DNA of 64,000 nucleotides from Pseudonocardia sp. HH130629-09. Its GTDB lineage: Bacteria; Actinomycetota; Actinomycetes; Mycobacteriales; Pseudonocardiaceae. Below, piece by piece: positions 7,330 through 18,200 of this stretch. A program made the position numbers and the translations under genes. The DNA lies in the NCBI RefSeq assembly GCF_001294645.1, contig NZ_CP011868.1, forward strand, positions 1,364,001 to 1,428,000, given 5' to 3'. The stretch's first letter is position 1. Each line of letters starts with the position of its first letter. The notes below the pieces were generated by a model. The model did no database searches and was not told the origin of the DNA. It was given only the letters and a program-made list of their open reading frames with translations.

Positions 7330-8661
7330 TGACATCGGACCTTGTGGATCCAAGCGAGGGTGACCCGAAGCCTGCTCGGCAGGCGTCGGCGGAGCGGGCC
7401 GCTGCGGCGGCGATGGTGGCCGAGGCGAAGGCGCGCGGGCTGGCGTTGACCGGCCCGGACGGCCTGTTGAAGCTCTTTACCAAGAATGTTCTGGAAACGG
7501 CGCTGAACGAGGAGATGACCGAGCACCTCGGGCACGACAAGAACCGGGCCGACCCCGGCCGGGAATCCACCAACGTGCGGAACGGGTCCCGCTCGAAGAC
7601 GGTTCTCTCGGATGCCGCGGGTGACGTGGAGATCGACGTTCCGAGAGACAGGGCCAGCACTTTCGAGCCGCAGATCGTGAAGAAGCGTCAGCGGCGCCTC
7701 ACAGATGTCGACGAGGTCGTACTGTCGCTGTATGCGAAAGGGATGACGACCGGGGAGGTTTCCGCACATTTCGCTGACATCTATGGGGCGTCAGTATCGA
7801 AGGAGACGGTCTCGCGGATCACCGACAAGGTCGTCGCCGAGATGAATGACTGGGTTGGTCGGCCGTTGGATTCGGTGTACGCCGCGGTGTTCATCGACGC
7901 TGTCCACGTCAAGGTCCGGGACGGGCAGGTCGCCAACCGGCCGGTCTACGCAGCCATCGGCGTCACCGTGGACGGCTGCAAGGACGTGCTGGGGCTGTGG
8001 ATGGGCGTCGGCAGTGAGGGCGCGAAGTTCTGGATGAGCGTGCTGGTCGACCTGAAGAACCGCGGCGTGCGTGACGTGCTGTTCCTGGTCTGCGACGGCC
8101 TCAAAGGACTCCCGGAGGTCGTGGCCAACGTGTGGCCGCAAACCATTGTCCAAACCTGCGTCGTGCACCTGATCCGAAACACTTTCCGGCTGGTGGGTCG
8201 ACAGGACTGGGACGCGGTGAAGCGCGACATCAAACCAATCTATGCCGCGCCCAACCCGAATGCAGCACTTATCGCTATGGATGAGCTCGACGAGAAATGG
8301 GGCCGTAAGTACGCGGCGATGATCCGGCTATGGCGCAACGCGTGGGAAGAGTTCGTGCCGTTCTTGGACTACGACGTCGAGATTCGAAGGGTGATCTGCT
8401 CTACGAATGCGATCGAATCGCTTAACGCCCGCTACCGGCGCGCGGTGCGGGCGCGTGGTCATTTCCCCACTGAGCAGGCTGCGATGAAATGCTTGTATCT
8501 TGTGACTCGCAGCCTGGACCCGACCGGGACGGGCCGCACGAGGTGGACGATGCGTTGGAAGCCCGTGATCAACGCGTTCGCCATCACGTTCGGTGACCGC
8601 TGGCCGGGAGCCGAGACCTACTGAGCAACGACGCCGAAACACCGATCACGAGACAGGCCCC
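7255..8661 (+). mobile_element. IS256-family insertion sequence
   Basis: The ends are imperfect inverted repeats. The left starts GGGGACTGTTTCAAGATCGG and the right, reverse-complemented, GGGGCCTGTCTCGTGATCGG; both continue into GTGTTT...CGGC. Its single gene is intact. The flanks show no 8-9 bp target duplication (left ...GGCTAGGT, right CCTGGCCC...), and both adjoining genes are truncated at the element. The locus was therefore rearranged after or during insertion. Terminal bases are accurate to a few nucleotides because the right end sits in a C run. Confidence 0.8.
7326..8624 (+). CDS. IS256-family transposase
   Basis: A 432-aa mutator-type transposase; GTG 7326 or ATG 7329 may start it. 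Landmarks are the N-terminal block ending EEMTEHLGHDKN, the FIDAVHVKVRDG Asp block, LFLVCDGLKGLPE with the second Asp, and the STNAIESLNARYRRAVRARG block near the C-terminus with the catalytic Glu. The length is normal and no lesion is seen. A diverged 3' fragment of a related transposase lies at 28672-29297. Confidence 0.9.
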   Translation: MMTSDLVDPSEGDPKPARQASAERAAAAAMVAEAKARGLALTGPDGLLKLFTKNVLETALNEEMTEHLGHDKNRADPGRESTNVRNGSRSKTVLSDAAGDVEIDVPRDRASTFEPQIVKKRQRRLTDVDEVVLSLYAKGMTTGEVSAHFADIYGASVSKETVSRITDKVVAEMNDWVGRPLDSVYAAVFIDAVHVKVRDGQVANRPVYAAIGVTVDGCKDVLGLWMGVGSEGAKFWMSVLVDLKNRGVRDVLFLVCDGLKGLPEVVANVWPQTIVQTCVVHLIRNTFRLVGRQDWDAVKRDIKPIYAAPNPNAALIAMDELDEKWGRKYAAMIRLWRNAWEEFVPFLDYDVEIRRVICSTNAIESLNARYRRAVRARGHFPTEQAAMKCLYLVTRSLDPTGTGRTRWTMRWKPVINAFAITFGDRWPGAETY

Positions 8662-8671
8662 CCTGGCCCAG

Positions 8672-9298
8672 GTGCTGCATCGCCTGGGCTCGGTTCTGCT
8701 CGAACGGGGGGAGGTCGGCGAGGCGGGTGACCTCGCCGACGCTTCGTACGGGCTTGTTGTCAAGGCCGGTAGCCGCAAGCAGATCGCCCAGGCCCGTCTG
8801 CTACTCGGCGCAGTGGATCTGGCCCGGAGCGAACAGGCGGCGGCGGAGAACGTGTTCGGGGAAGTACTGGGTACCGCCAGAAGACATCGGGACCCCAGGT
8901 TGGAGGCACACGCCCTCTGGGGGCTGGCGTGGTCGCACGCCGCAAGTGCACGGATCGAGTCCGGTGCCAAGCTGTTGGAAGAGGCCGTTCGGCTGGCCCA
9001 CGCGGACGACGACCGGTATCTCCTCGCGCATCTCCTGCACGACCGGAGGACGTTACTGGCCGGTGAGCAGCGCGACGAAGGAGTCGCCGGGCGTCACGAG
9101 GCCGCGATCGTGCTCTTCAAGGGCCTCATTGCCGAGGCGGGTAGCGGGGTAGCCGCTGCAACACAACCGGGCGAAGTGTCGGTTCCGCAGGCGAGGCGGT
9201 CCTCAGGCGTCCGCGATGAAGTTGGAGACGGCGACCGTTGCGAAACTGTGGATTATTCCCGCGATCTCCTCGGGGCGCTCCGCGACCAGTGCGTGTGA
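8672..9298 (+). pseudogene. TPR-like protein fragment, 5' end lost at IS256
   Basis: A helical repeat frame that begins directly at the IS256 right end. LGSVLLERGEVGEAGDLADAS and ARLLLGAVDLARSEQAAAE have tetratricopeptide spacing, as in the C-terminal halves of actinobacterial regulators. No DNA-binding or ATPase domain precedes it, so the 5' part was probably lost with the rearrangement at 8661. The last ~95 nt overlap the opposing alpha/beta hydrolase gene and look non-homologous. It is best treated as a remnant. Confidence 0.5.
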
Positions 9299-9943
9299 GG
9301 TGTCGACTCTGCGGACTGTGAGGTGTGGTGCGATGGTCGTGGCGCGTGTGACGTCCCGGTCGACCCCCCGCCCGTAGGCGTCGAGCAGGTCGGTGAAGGC
9401 CTCGGTACCCGGCAGTCGGCCGGTGGCAAGGACCAGCAGGGTTGGACATTGGATGTCGGGGAGCGACTCGACGATGTCGGCATGCCGCAGCGAGGAGAAG
9501 ATCTCCCCCCAAACGTTCTTCCGACGGGGGACGGTGTGTGACAGCTCGCGATAGAGATCGTGCAAGCGATCTCGGTCAACGACGACGCGGGCTGGGGAGA
9601 GCCCCGGGTAGTTCTTCGTATCGGTGATCGGGAAGCGGTGTCCATCAAGGCTGATCACGCCCGGCGCGCCTGGGTTGGCCCGACCCCAGCGCAGGGCGAC
9701 CATGCCTCCGAGCGAGTGTCCTACCACGACTGGATCACCTAGCTCGAGGGCAGCAATGTCGCGCAGAGCCCGATCGAAAGACCAGAACTCGTGCGGTGAC
9801 GAGCCGTGGCCTGGAAGATCGAGGGCGAGCGTTCGGAACGAGGGCGTGAGACAAGCAGCGACAGTGCGCCATTCGGCAGCCGAACCGCCGATGCCGTGCA
9901 GCAGGACGAGCGGATGCCCGTCTCCACCAAAGTCGACGATCAT
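9203..9943 (-). CDS. alpha/beta hydrolase
   Basis: A 246-aa alpha/beta-hydrolase-fold protein. The oxyanion-hole segment LVLLHGIGGSAAEW is near residue 12 and the nucleophile elbow VVGHSLGGM near 73. A late Asp lies in the LLVLATGR region, and the His is likely in RRVDTSHALVAERPEEI near the C-terminus. It faces the left-hand operon and is followed on the other strand by the SDR gene. In FkbH/ACP pathways such as tetronate biosynthesis a hydrolase-fold enzyme acts late, so a tailoring or editing role is plausible. The substrate is unknown. Confidence 0.82.
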   Translation of the reverse strand: MIVDFGGDGHPLVLLHGIGGSAAEWRTVAACLTPSFRTLALDLPGHGSSPHEFWSFDRALRDIAALELGDPVVVGHSLGGMVALRWGRANPGAPGVISLDGHRFPITDTKNYPGLSPARVVVDRDRLHDLYRELSHTVPRRKNVWGEIFSSLRHADIVESLPDIQCPTLLVLATGRLPGTEAFTDLLDAYGRGVDRDVTRATTIAPHLTVRRVDTSHALVAERPEEIAGIIHSFATVAVSNFIADA

Positions 9944-10548
9944 CGAACCTCCGGTCAGCCGGCCGGCTCAGAGGGACTCTCCCACCCTGGACCCACAACT
10001 GGAACCCTAGAGTGATGGAGGATCTGAATGAAACCAATGCGCTGGTGACAGGGGGATCTCGAGGGATCGGTCGCGCGATCGTCGGAGGCCTCGCAGCACG
10101 GGGTGCGTCGGTAGTATTCGGCTACGTCGCCGACGAGAAGTCTGCGGCCGACGTAGTTCGCAGCGCTGAGACAACTGGCGCGACCGTGTCGGCGTTACGC
10201 GCAGACATGGCCGATCCTGATGCCGTACGGGAACTGGTCCACGTCGCGGCGGACCGTCTTGGTGGACTGAACGTCTTGATCAACAATGCTGCAGTTGTGC
10301 CGCCTCCGACCTCGATCGCCCAGACGACCGACGAGGAGTACGACCGAGTGATGGCAGTCAATGCGCGTGGTGTCTTCGTGGCTATGCGTGAGGCGGCCCT
10401 TCGCATGCGCGACGGTGGATGCATCGTCAACATCTCGTCGGTGAACACGGTCTTACCTTCACCTGGGGTGGCCGCCTTGTCAACGGCGGGTTGGGAGTGA
10501 CCCCGTAGCGACGGATTGGAACTGACCCCCGGCGTGGTGTGGTGATGG

Positions 10549-11400
10549 TCAGTCGTTGCTGGCGCGGTTGTGTTTGGCCAGGAGCTCGCGTCGGGCGCGG
10601 GTGCGGTAGGAGTCCCCGGACAGGGTCAGGACTTCGGCGTGGTGGACGAGGCGGTCGATCATGGCTGCGGCGACGACGTCGTCGGAGAAGGTCTCGCCCC
10701 AGCGGCCGAAGGGCAGATTGCTGGTGACCATGACGCTGCCTTGTTCATAGCGGGAAGCGATGAGCTGGAAGAACAGGTTCGCTGCGTCCTGGTCGAACGG
10801 GATGTAGCCGACCTCGTCGATGATGATCAGTTTGTAGCGGCGGATCTTCTTCAGCTCGGCCTCGAGCCGGCCGCTCTGGTGCGCGGCGGCGAGTCTGGTG
10901 ATCCAGTTGCTGGCGGTGTCGAACAGGACCGAGTAGCCGGCGTGGGCGGCTTTGACGCCGAGCCCGATCGCGAGGTGGGTCTTCCCGATCCCGGGCGGGC
11001 CGAGCAGGATCACGTTCTCGCACTTGGCGACGAACGTGCTCGTGGCCAGGTGGGCCAGGATGTCGCGGCGCAGCGAGGGCAGATGGTCGAGGTTGAAGTC
11101 CTCCAAGGTCTTGACCTGGGGGAAGTGCGCGGTGCGGATCCGCATGACCGTGCCCTTGGACTCGCGGTCGGCGACCTGGCGCTGCAGCAGCGCGCCCAGA
11201 TACTCCTCGTGCGACCAGTTCTCCTCACGGGCCTGGGCGGCAAGCTGTTCCCAGCTGGCCGCGATGGTCGGGGTCTTCAGGACCCGGGTCAGGTAGGCGA
11301 TCATCGCCGGCAGTCCGTCGGGGACCGCGGCCAGCACCGGACCGGCCGGCCCCGAGCTCCCAGCGGGGTCGGTGGTGATCTTCGGTGGTGTGGTTGTCAT
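10549..11400 (-). CDS. istB: IS21 helper ATPase IstB
   Basis: A 283-aa AAA+ protein related to DnaC that assists the IstA transposase in target capture. Walker A is LLGPPGIGKTHLA and Walker B LIIIDEVGYIPF; SNLPFGRWGETF is the usual IstB block. ATG at 11398-11400 overlaps the istA stop (ATGA), so the two are translationally coupled. The frame extends upstream, but that part lies inside istA. Confidence 0.93.
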   Translation of the reverse strand: MTTTPPKITTDPAGSSGPAGPVLAAVPDGLPAMIAYLTRVLKTPTIAASWEQLAAQAREENWSHEEYLGALLQRQVADRESKGTVMRIRTAHFPQVKTLEDFNLDHLPSLRRDILAHLATSTFVAKCENVILLGPPGIGKTHLAIGLGVKAAHAGYSVLFDTASNWITRLAAAHQSGRLEAELKKIRRYKLIIIDEVGYIPFDQDAANLFFQLIASRYEQGSVMVTSNLPFGRWGETFSDDVVAAAMIDRLVHHAEVLTLSGDSYRTRARRELLAKHNRASND

Positions 11401-12656
11401 GAGCTGCTCGCTTCCTCGGCAGTGGAGACGAAGTCGACACCGAACAGGGCGTCGTAGTCGGGCAGTGCGCGCAGGGTCACCGGGTGGCCGTCGAGGTGAC
11501 GGCGTGCTGCGGCCTGTCGGGTGTTGCGGTCGTGGGCCAGGGCGCGGCGCATCGCCGCGGCGGTGTGCTGGTGCGCCGGGTCGGTGATCACCGCGTGGCG
11601 GGCCCAGCTGCGGTCGTGACGGGCGACGACCTGGCCGGCGCAGTAGACGACGACCTCGCGCGGTGAGGCGGCGACATCGACGAACCGGCCGATCATCTGC
11701 GGATCCACGGAGTAGTCGTTGGCATCGACGCGGACGTAGTAGTCCCGTGCCAGCCGGATCCGCTGGGCCAGCCCGATCGGCGGGTCCAGCGGCGGCAGCG
11801 GAGTCATCGCCGCGTAGTCGTGGGCGAGCACGTCCACCGGGCGGCCGCCGATCGCTCGGACGGTGCGGGTGTTGGCCCGGGCCAGCCAGTCGTCGATCTG
11901 GTGGTTGAAGTCGGCTGGGGAGGCGAAGCGACGTCCGGGCAGGAACGAGGTCTCGAAGTAGCCGTTGTTGCGTTCGACCAGCCCCTTGAACTCCGGATCC
12001 CGCGGTGGGGCAAGCCGGATCCGGGTGGCCAGAGTGCCGGCGAACGCAGCGGCCGGTGCCGAGACCCGCCCGGTCCCGCCGATCGCAGACTCCCGGTCCC
12101 AGACCAGCGTGCGGGTCACCCGCCCGACGTCGCTGATCAGCTGCCACATCCCGGACAGGATGTCCCCGGCCTGGCGCGAGGGGATCATCGTCGCGGACAA
12201 GAACCGCGAGTAGCCCAGCGTCATCACCAGCACCGGTAGGACCCGTTCCTGGCCTGGGCCGACGGGGATCGTGGTCTCGGGGAACCACAGGTCGCACTGG
12301 GTGATCTCGCCCGGTGCGTAGGCGACCCGGTCGACCGGGTCGATCCCGACATACTCGGGGCGGATCTGGCGGATCCGGTCCTTGAGCACGGTCAGCGAGT
12401 GCTCCCACCCGATCCGCTCTGCGATCACCGTGGCCGGCATGCGTGGGAACTGCGCCAGCAATGCCCGCACCTGCGGCTCGACCGCATCCGCCAGCGATCC
12501 CCGCGGGCCCCGTTCCCGCTTCGGCGGGCCCGGCGCCCGCAACGCGGAGCGCACCGTGTTGCGGGCCACCCCCAGCCGGCGGGCGATCTCCTTGATCGGG
12601 ACACCCTCGGCCCGATGCAGACGACGGATCTCGGCCCAGTCCTCCACCGACAACAC
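11397..12656 (-). CDS. istA: IS21 transposase IstA
   Basis: A 419-aa IS21 transposase. An N-terminal helix-turn-helix (IKEIARRLGVARNTVRSALR, about residues 22-41) precedes the DDE core, with Asp in TQCDLWF, Asp in LVWDRESAIGG and Glu in EFKGLVERNNGYFE. The C-terminal Mu-type beta-barrel region (YYVRVDANDYSVDPQ) is present. The start codon sits close to the right IS end, as is normal for the family. No lesion is visible. Confidence 0.93.
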   Translation of the reverse strand: MLSVEDWAEIRRLHRAEGVPIKEIARRLGVARNTVRSALRAPGPPKRERGPRGSLADAVEPQVRALLAQFPRMPATVIAERIGWEHSLTVLKDRIRQIRPEYVGIDPVDRVAYAPGEITQCDLWFPETTIPVGPGQERVLPVLVMTLGYSRFLSATMIPSRQAGDILSGMWQLISDVGRVTRTLVWDRESAIGGTGRVSAPAAAFAGTLATRIRLAPPRDPEFKGLVERNNGYFETSFLPGRRFASPADFNHQIDDWLARANTRTVRAIGGRPVDVLAHDYAAMTPLPPLDPPIGLAQRIRLARDYYVRVDANDYSVDPQMIGRFVDVAASPREVVVYCAGQVVARHDRSWARHAVITDPAHQHTAAAMRRALAHDRNTRQAAARRHLDGHPVTLRALPDYDALFGVDFVSTAEEASSS

Positions 12657-12875
12657 CCCCTCAGCGTCGTGCAGAGGGGGTCAATCCCAAGCCGACGCTA
12701 GGGGGTCAGTCTGAGCCCGTCGTCGACACGCCTACGCGGCCAGCAAAGCGGCAGTGGAGCAGTTCACAATTGTGGCGGCCCGGGAGCTGGGTGGCCGTGG
12801 AATCACCGTCAACTCCGTGTCCCCCGGAGCCACCGATACTGCCGCCCTACGTAGCGTGCACTCCAGCGAATCACT

Positions 12876-13862
12876 GAGCCTTTCCCAGTAGGTGCTGGTT
12901 GATCATGTGGTTCGGTCGTGCTCGACGTGGAGGAGAACGAGCGCGGCGGCGGTGATCGCGCCGATCCGCCAGGGGCAGAAGCTGACCCGGCGTAGCGCCT
13001 TGAAGGTGGTCTTGAGCAGGGAGTTCCCGCGTTCGGCCACAGCCCTGACGGCGGAGTGCAGCGTGTTGACGGTGCGCTTGTCCACCGACAGCCCACCGCC
13101 GGTGGGGGTCTTGAACGGGCAGGTCAGGCGGGTGTTCTCACCCTCGTAGCCGAGGTCGGCGAGCACGACGTGGGTGTCGTCGGTCCAGCCCTCGATCGCG
13201 TCGAGCAGGCCGGGGTGACCGCGGGCGCAGGTGGTGTCGTGCTCGCGGCCCGGGCGCACCGGGGAGGTCCACAACGGCCACCCGTCAGGCGCGGTGAGGA
13301 CCTGAACGTTCCCGCCGTGGACGTGGTGCTTACCCGACCACCACAGATCCACTCCCGGGGTCGGTCCGGGAGTGCGGGAGCGGTCAGTGTGGATCACGGT
13401 GCCGTCGAGGTGAACGTGGGTGTGCCCGGCGGTGCGGGCCGCGAGCAGCGCGCCGGGCAGTCCAGGCGCGGCGGCGGCCAGAACGTCGATGCCTTCGTGC
13501 AGGTAGCGGTAGGTACTCGACAGGCTCAGCTGGTTGTCGGCGGCGAGCTGGGCGACCCGGGTCGCGTCGAGGAACCAGCGCAGCACCAGCACCGCGTGGC
13601 GGTCACAGTCCAGCGCCCGACGCCCGCTGCGAGTCCCGCGCCGGAGGCGTTCCTCGGCCAACAGCCGCGACAACATGGACGCGGTGGGCTCCCCGATCGG
13701 GAGCACGGCGGTGTAGGTGACAGGATCGGGCACGCGGGACCTCGGTGGTGAGTCGATCTTTGAGCGGACCGATCTCTTCTACTGGGGTCCCGCACCCTCG
13801 TTGAGCACCTCCACGCCCCCGGCGTGTCGCCGCCAGCCGCTCCCCACTACTGGGAAAGGCTC
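12876..13862 (-). mobile_element. IS5-family (ISL2-group) element, copy A, in SDR gene
   Basis: A 987-bp element with ends GAGCCTTTCCCAGTAG and CTACTGGGAAAGGCTC, perfect 16-bp inverted repeats. It is flanked by ACT at 12873-12875 and 13863-13865, fitting the 3-bp ANT duplication I recall for the ISL2 group. It lies opposite to the three tandem copies at 16207-19187, which are the same element. Confidence 0.9.
12903..13733 (-). CDS. ISL2-group transposase, copy A
   Basis: A 276-aa IS5-type DDE transposase starting at GTG 13733. The HTH-like N-terminus (LSLSSTYRYLHEGIDVL) precedes VHLDGTVIHTDRS with the first Asp and VVLADLGYEGEN with the second. The C-terminal ERGNSLLKTTFKALRR block carries the Glu. 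At the polymorphic sites it reads TRSGRR and NQLSL, a combination that none of copies B, C or D has exactly. The gene is intact. Confidence 0.9.
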   Translation of the reverse strand: MPDPVTYTAVLPIGEPTASMLSRLLAEERLRRGTRSGRRALDCDRHAVLVLRWFLDATRVAQLAADNQLSLSSTYRYLHEGIDVLAAAAPGLPGALLAARTAGHTHVHLDGTVIHTDRSRTPGPTPGVDLWWSGKHHVHGGNVQVLTAPDGWPLWTSPVRPGREHDTTCARGHPGLLDAIEGWTDDTHVVLADLGYEGENTRLTCPFKTPTGGGLSVDKRTVNTLHSAVRAVAERGNSLLKTTFKALRRVSFCPWRIGAITAAALVLLHVEHDRTT

Positions 13863-14004
13863 ACTGACTGCCGTCGCGGAGCTGACGCCGCTGGGCCGGC
13901 TCGGCAGCCCCCAGGACATAGCCGGGGTCGTCCTGTTCCTCGTGGGTCCAGAAGGGCGGTGGCTGACCGGCCAGAACCTCCGCGCCGCCGGAGGTCTGGC
14001 CTAA

Positions 14005-15953
<1,949 letters not shown>

Positions 15954-15970
15954 CCTGACTGTCTGGCTTG

Positions 15971-16009
15971 GCTGGTGTCCTGGTGGAGCTAACGCACCAG
16001 GACACCAGC
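15971..16009 (+). terminator. groEL terminator hairpin
   Basis: A perfect 15-bp stem (GCTGGTGTCCTGGTG and its complement) with a 9-nt loop begins 17 nt after the groEL stop. There is no T-run, as is common for actinobacterial terminators. The position and stem length support a terminator or RNA-stabilising hairpin. Confidence 0.8.
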
Positions 16010-16206
16010 ACCGCAAGTAGATCGGCTACTGGCCCTCGCCGGTTTGTGCTATTTCCAGGACGGTCATCCCATCCTGTCGATCTTGCGGAGCGCCGCCAGA
16101 TTCCCGTATTCGCGCTCGCGCGCTCGACTGAGCGTGTTGTACCATTTATCGAGGTGACCCGTTGCCCCTAAGGTAGTCGGCGTCGCGGTCGACGGGACGG
16201 CTCAGT

Positions 16207-17193
16207 GAGCCTTTCCCAGTAGTGGGGAGCGGCTGGCGGCGACACGCCGGGGGCGTGGAGGTGCTCAACGAGGGTGCGGGACCCCGGTAGAAGAGGTCGG
16301 TCCGCTCAAAGATCGACTCACCACCGAGGTCCCGCGTGCCCGATCCTGTCACCTACACCGCCGTGCTCCCGATCGGGGAGCCCACCGCGTCCATGTTGTC
16401 GCGGCTGTTGGCCGAGGAACGCCTCCGGCGCGGGACCCGGCGCGGGCGTCGGGCGCTGGACTGTGACCGCCACGCGGTGCTGGTGCTGCGCTGGTTCCTC
16501 GACGCGACCCGGGTCGCCCAGCTCGCCGCCGACAACCAGCTGAGCCTGTCGAGTACCTACCGCTACCTGCACGAAGGTATCGACGTTCTGGCCGCCGCCG
16601 CGCCTGGACTGCCCGGCGCGCTGCTCGCGGCCCGCACCGCCGGGCACACCCACGTTCACCTCGACGGCACCGTGATCCACACTGACCGCTCCCGCACTCC
16701 CGGACCGACCCCGGGAGTGGATCTGTGGTGGTCGGGTAAGCACCACGTCCACGGCGGGAACGTTCAGGTCCTCACCGCGCCTGACGGGTGGCCGTTGTGG
16801 ACCTCCCCGGTGCGCCCGGGCCGCGAGCACGACACCACCTGCGCCCGCGGTCACCCCGGCCTGCTCGACGCGATCGAGGGCTGGACCGACGACACCCACG
16901 TCGTGCTCGCCGACCTCGGCTACGAGGGTGAGAACACCCGCCTGACCTGCCCGTTCAAGACCCCCACCGGCGGTGGGCTGTCGGTGGACAAGCGCACCGT
17001 CAACACGCTGCACTCCGCCGTCAGGGCTGTGGCCGAACGCGGGAACTCCCTGCTCAAGACCACCTTCAAGGCGCTGCGTCGGGTCAGCTTCTGCCCCTGG
17101 CGGATCGGCGCGATCACCGCCGCCGCGCTCGTTCTCCTCCACGTCGAGCACGACCGAACCACATGATCAACCAGCACCTACTGGGAAAGGCTC
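16207..17193 (+). mobile_element. ISL2-group element, copy B
   Basis: The first tandem copy, with both 16-bp inverted repeats intact. The left flank is AGT and the right AAT, so its two ends do not come from one simple insertion. The left flank also contains GGCTC, making GGCTC-AGT-GAGCC symmetric at the junction. Confidence 0.92.
16336..17166 (+). CDS. ISL2-group transposase, copy B
   Basis: A 276-aa transposase from GTG 16336. It differs from the copy A protein by TRRGRR in place of TRSGRR and keeps NQLSL. The DDE segments are as in copy A and no stop or frameshift is present. Confidence 0.9.
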   Translation: MPDPVTYTAVLPIGEPTASMLSRLLAEERLRRGTRRGRRALDCDRHAVLVLRWFLDATRVAQLAADNQLSLSSTYRYLHEGIDVLAAAAPGLPGALLAARTAGHTHVHLDGTVIHTDRSRTPGPTPGVDLWWSGKHHVHGGNVQVLTAPDGWPLWTSPVRPGREHDTTCARGHPGLLDAIEGWTDDTHVVLADLGYEGENTRLTCPFKTPTGGGLSVDKRTVNTLHSAVRAVAERGNSLLKTTFKALRRVSFCPWRIGAITAAALVLLHVEHDRTT

Positions 17194-17203
17194 AATAGCC
17201 AAT

Positions 17204-18190
17204 GAGCCTTTCCCAGTAGTGGGGAGCGGCTGGCGGCGACACGCCGGGGGCGTGGAGGTGCTCAACGAGGGTGCGGGACCCCGGTAGAAGAGGTCGGTCC
17301 GCTCAAAGATCGACTCACCACCGAGGTCCCGCGTGCCCGATCCTGTCACCTACACCGCCGTGCTCCCGATCGGGGAGCCCACCGCGTCCATGTTGTCGCG
17401 GCTGTTGGCCGAGGAACGCCTCCGGCGCGGGACCCGGCGCGGGCGTCGGGCGCTGGACTGTGACCGCCACGCGGTGCTGGTGCTGCGCTGGTTCCTCGAC
17501 GCGACCCGGGTCGCCCAGCTCGCCGCCGACAACCGGCTGAGCCTGTCGAGTACCTACCGCTACCTGCACGAAGGTATCGACGTTCTGGCCGCCGCCGCGC
17601 CTGGACTGCCCGGCGCGCTGCTCGCGGCCCGCACCGCCGGGCACACCCACGTTCACCTCGACGGCACCGTGATCCACACTGACCGCTCCCGCACTCCCGG
17701 ACCGACCCCGGGAGTGGATCTGTGGTGGTCGGGTAAGCACCACGTCCACGGCGGGAACGTTCAGGTCCTCACCGCGCCTGACGGGTGGCCGTTGTGGACC
17801 TCCCCGGTGCGCCCGGGCCGCGAGCACGACACCACCTGCGCCCGCGGTCACCCCGGCCTGCTCGACGCGATCGAGGGCTGGACCGACGACACCCACGTCG
17901 TGCTCGCCGACCTCGGCTACGAGGGTGAGAACACCCGCCTGACCTGCCCGTTCAAGACCCCCACCGGCGGTGGGCTGTCGGTGGACAAGCGCACCGTCAA
18001 CACGCTGCACTCCGCCGTCAGGGCTGTGGCCGAACGCGGGAACTCCCTGCTCAAGACCACCTTCAAGGCGCTGCGTCGGGTCAGCTTCTGCCCCTGGCGG
18101 ATCGGCGCGATCACCGCCGCCGCGCTCGTTCTCCTCCACGTCGAGCACGACCGAACCACATGATCAACCAGCACCTACTGGGAAAGGCTC
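17204..18190 (+). mobile_element. ISL2-group element, copy C
   Basis: The second tandem copy. AAT lies on both sides, within the 10-bp spacers, so the flanks look like a matching target duplication. Both inverted repeats are intact. Confidence 0.92.
17333..18163 (+). CDS. ISL2-group transposase, copy C
   Basis: A 276-aa transposase from GTG 17333. It reads TRRGRR like copy B and NRLSL like copy D, so it is intermediate between its neighbours, as expected of a duplication or conversion product. It appears intact. Confidence 0.9.
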   Translation: MPDPVTYTAVLPIGEPTASMLSRLLAEERLRRGTRRGRRALDCDRHAVLVLRWFLDATRVAQLAADNRLSLSSTYRYLHEGIDVLAAAAPGLPGALLAARTAGHTHVHLDGTVIHTDRSRTPGPTPGVDLWWSGKHHVHGGNVQVLTAPDGWPLWTSPVRPGREHDTTCARGHPGLLDAIEGWTDDTHVVLADLGYEGENTRLTCPFKTPTGGGLSVDKRTVNTLHSAVRAVAERGNSLLKTTFKALRRVSFCPWRIGAITAAALVLLHVEHDRTT

Positions 18191-18200
18191 AATAGCCAAT

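Larger units (their letters stand above)
10478..12728 (-). mobile_element. IS21-family insertion sequence
   Basis: A 2251-bp element with TG...CA ends. The left inverted repeat TGTCAACGGCGGGTTGGGAG matches the right end, reverse-complemented TGTCGACGACGGGCTCAGAC, and both run into TGACCCC. It is flanked by CGCCT at 10473-10477 and 12729-12733. It carries istA and istB on the minus strand, overlapping by 4 nt. Everything needed for transposition looks intact. Confidence 0.93.
10012..14004 (+). pseudogene. SDR reductase gene split by two insertion sequences
   Basis: Three pieces (10012-10477, 12734-12875, 13866-14004) form one short-chain dehydrogenase. Removing the IS21 element with one CGCCT copy and the ISL2-group element with one ACT copy gives exactly 249 codons in one frame, a 248-aa protein. 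Motifs are TGGSRGIG near residue 15, NNAA, a restored YAASK active site spanning the first junction, and the SPGAT segment. Length and motifs match 3-oxoacyl-ACP-reductase-like SDRs. GTG 10012 or ATG 10015 starts it. The first insertion falls in the codon of the catalytic Tyr, so the gene is inactive. Confidence 0.93.

Noticed and set aside
6177..7769. 530-codon minus-strand frame opposite the second FkbH-like gene
   Set aside because: Its sequence is Arg/Ser/Pro-rich and contains the reverse reading of the GACCTC repeat; it is a shadow.
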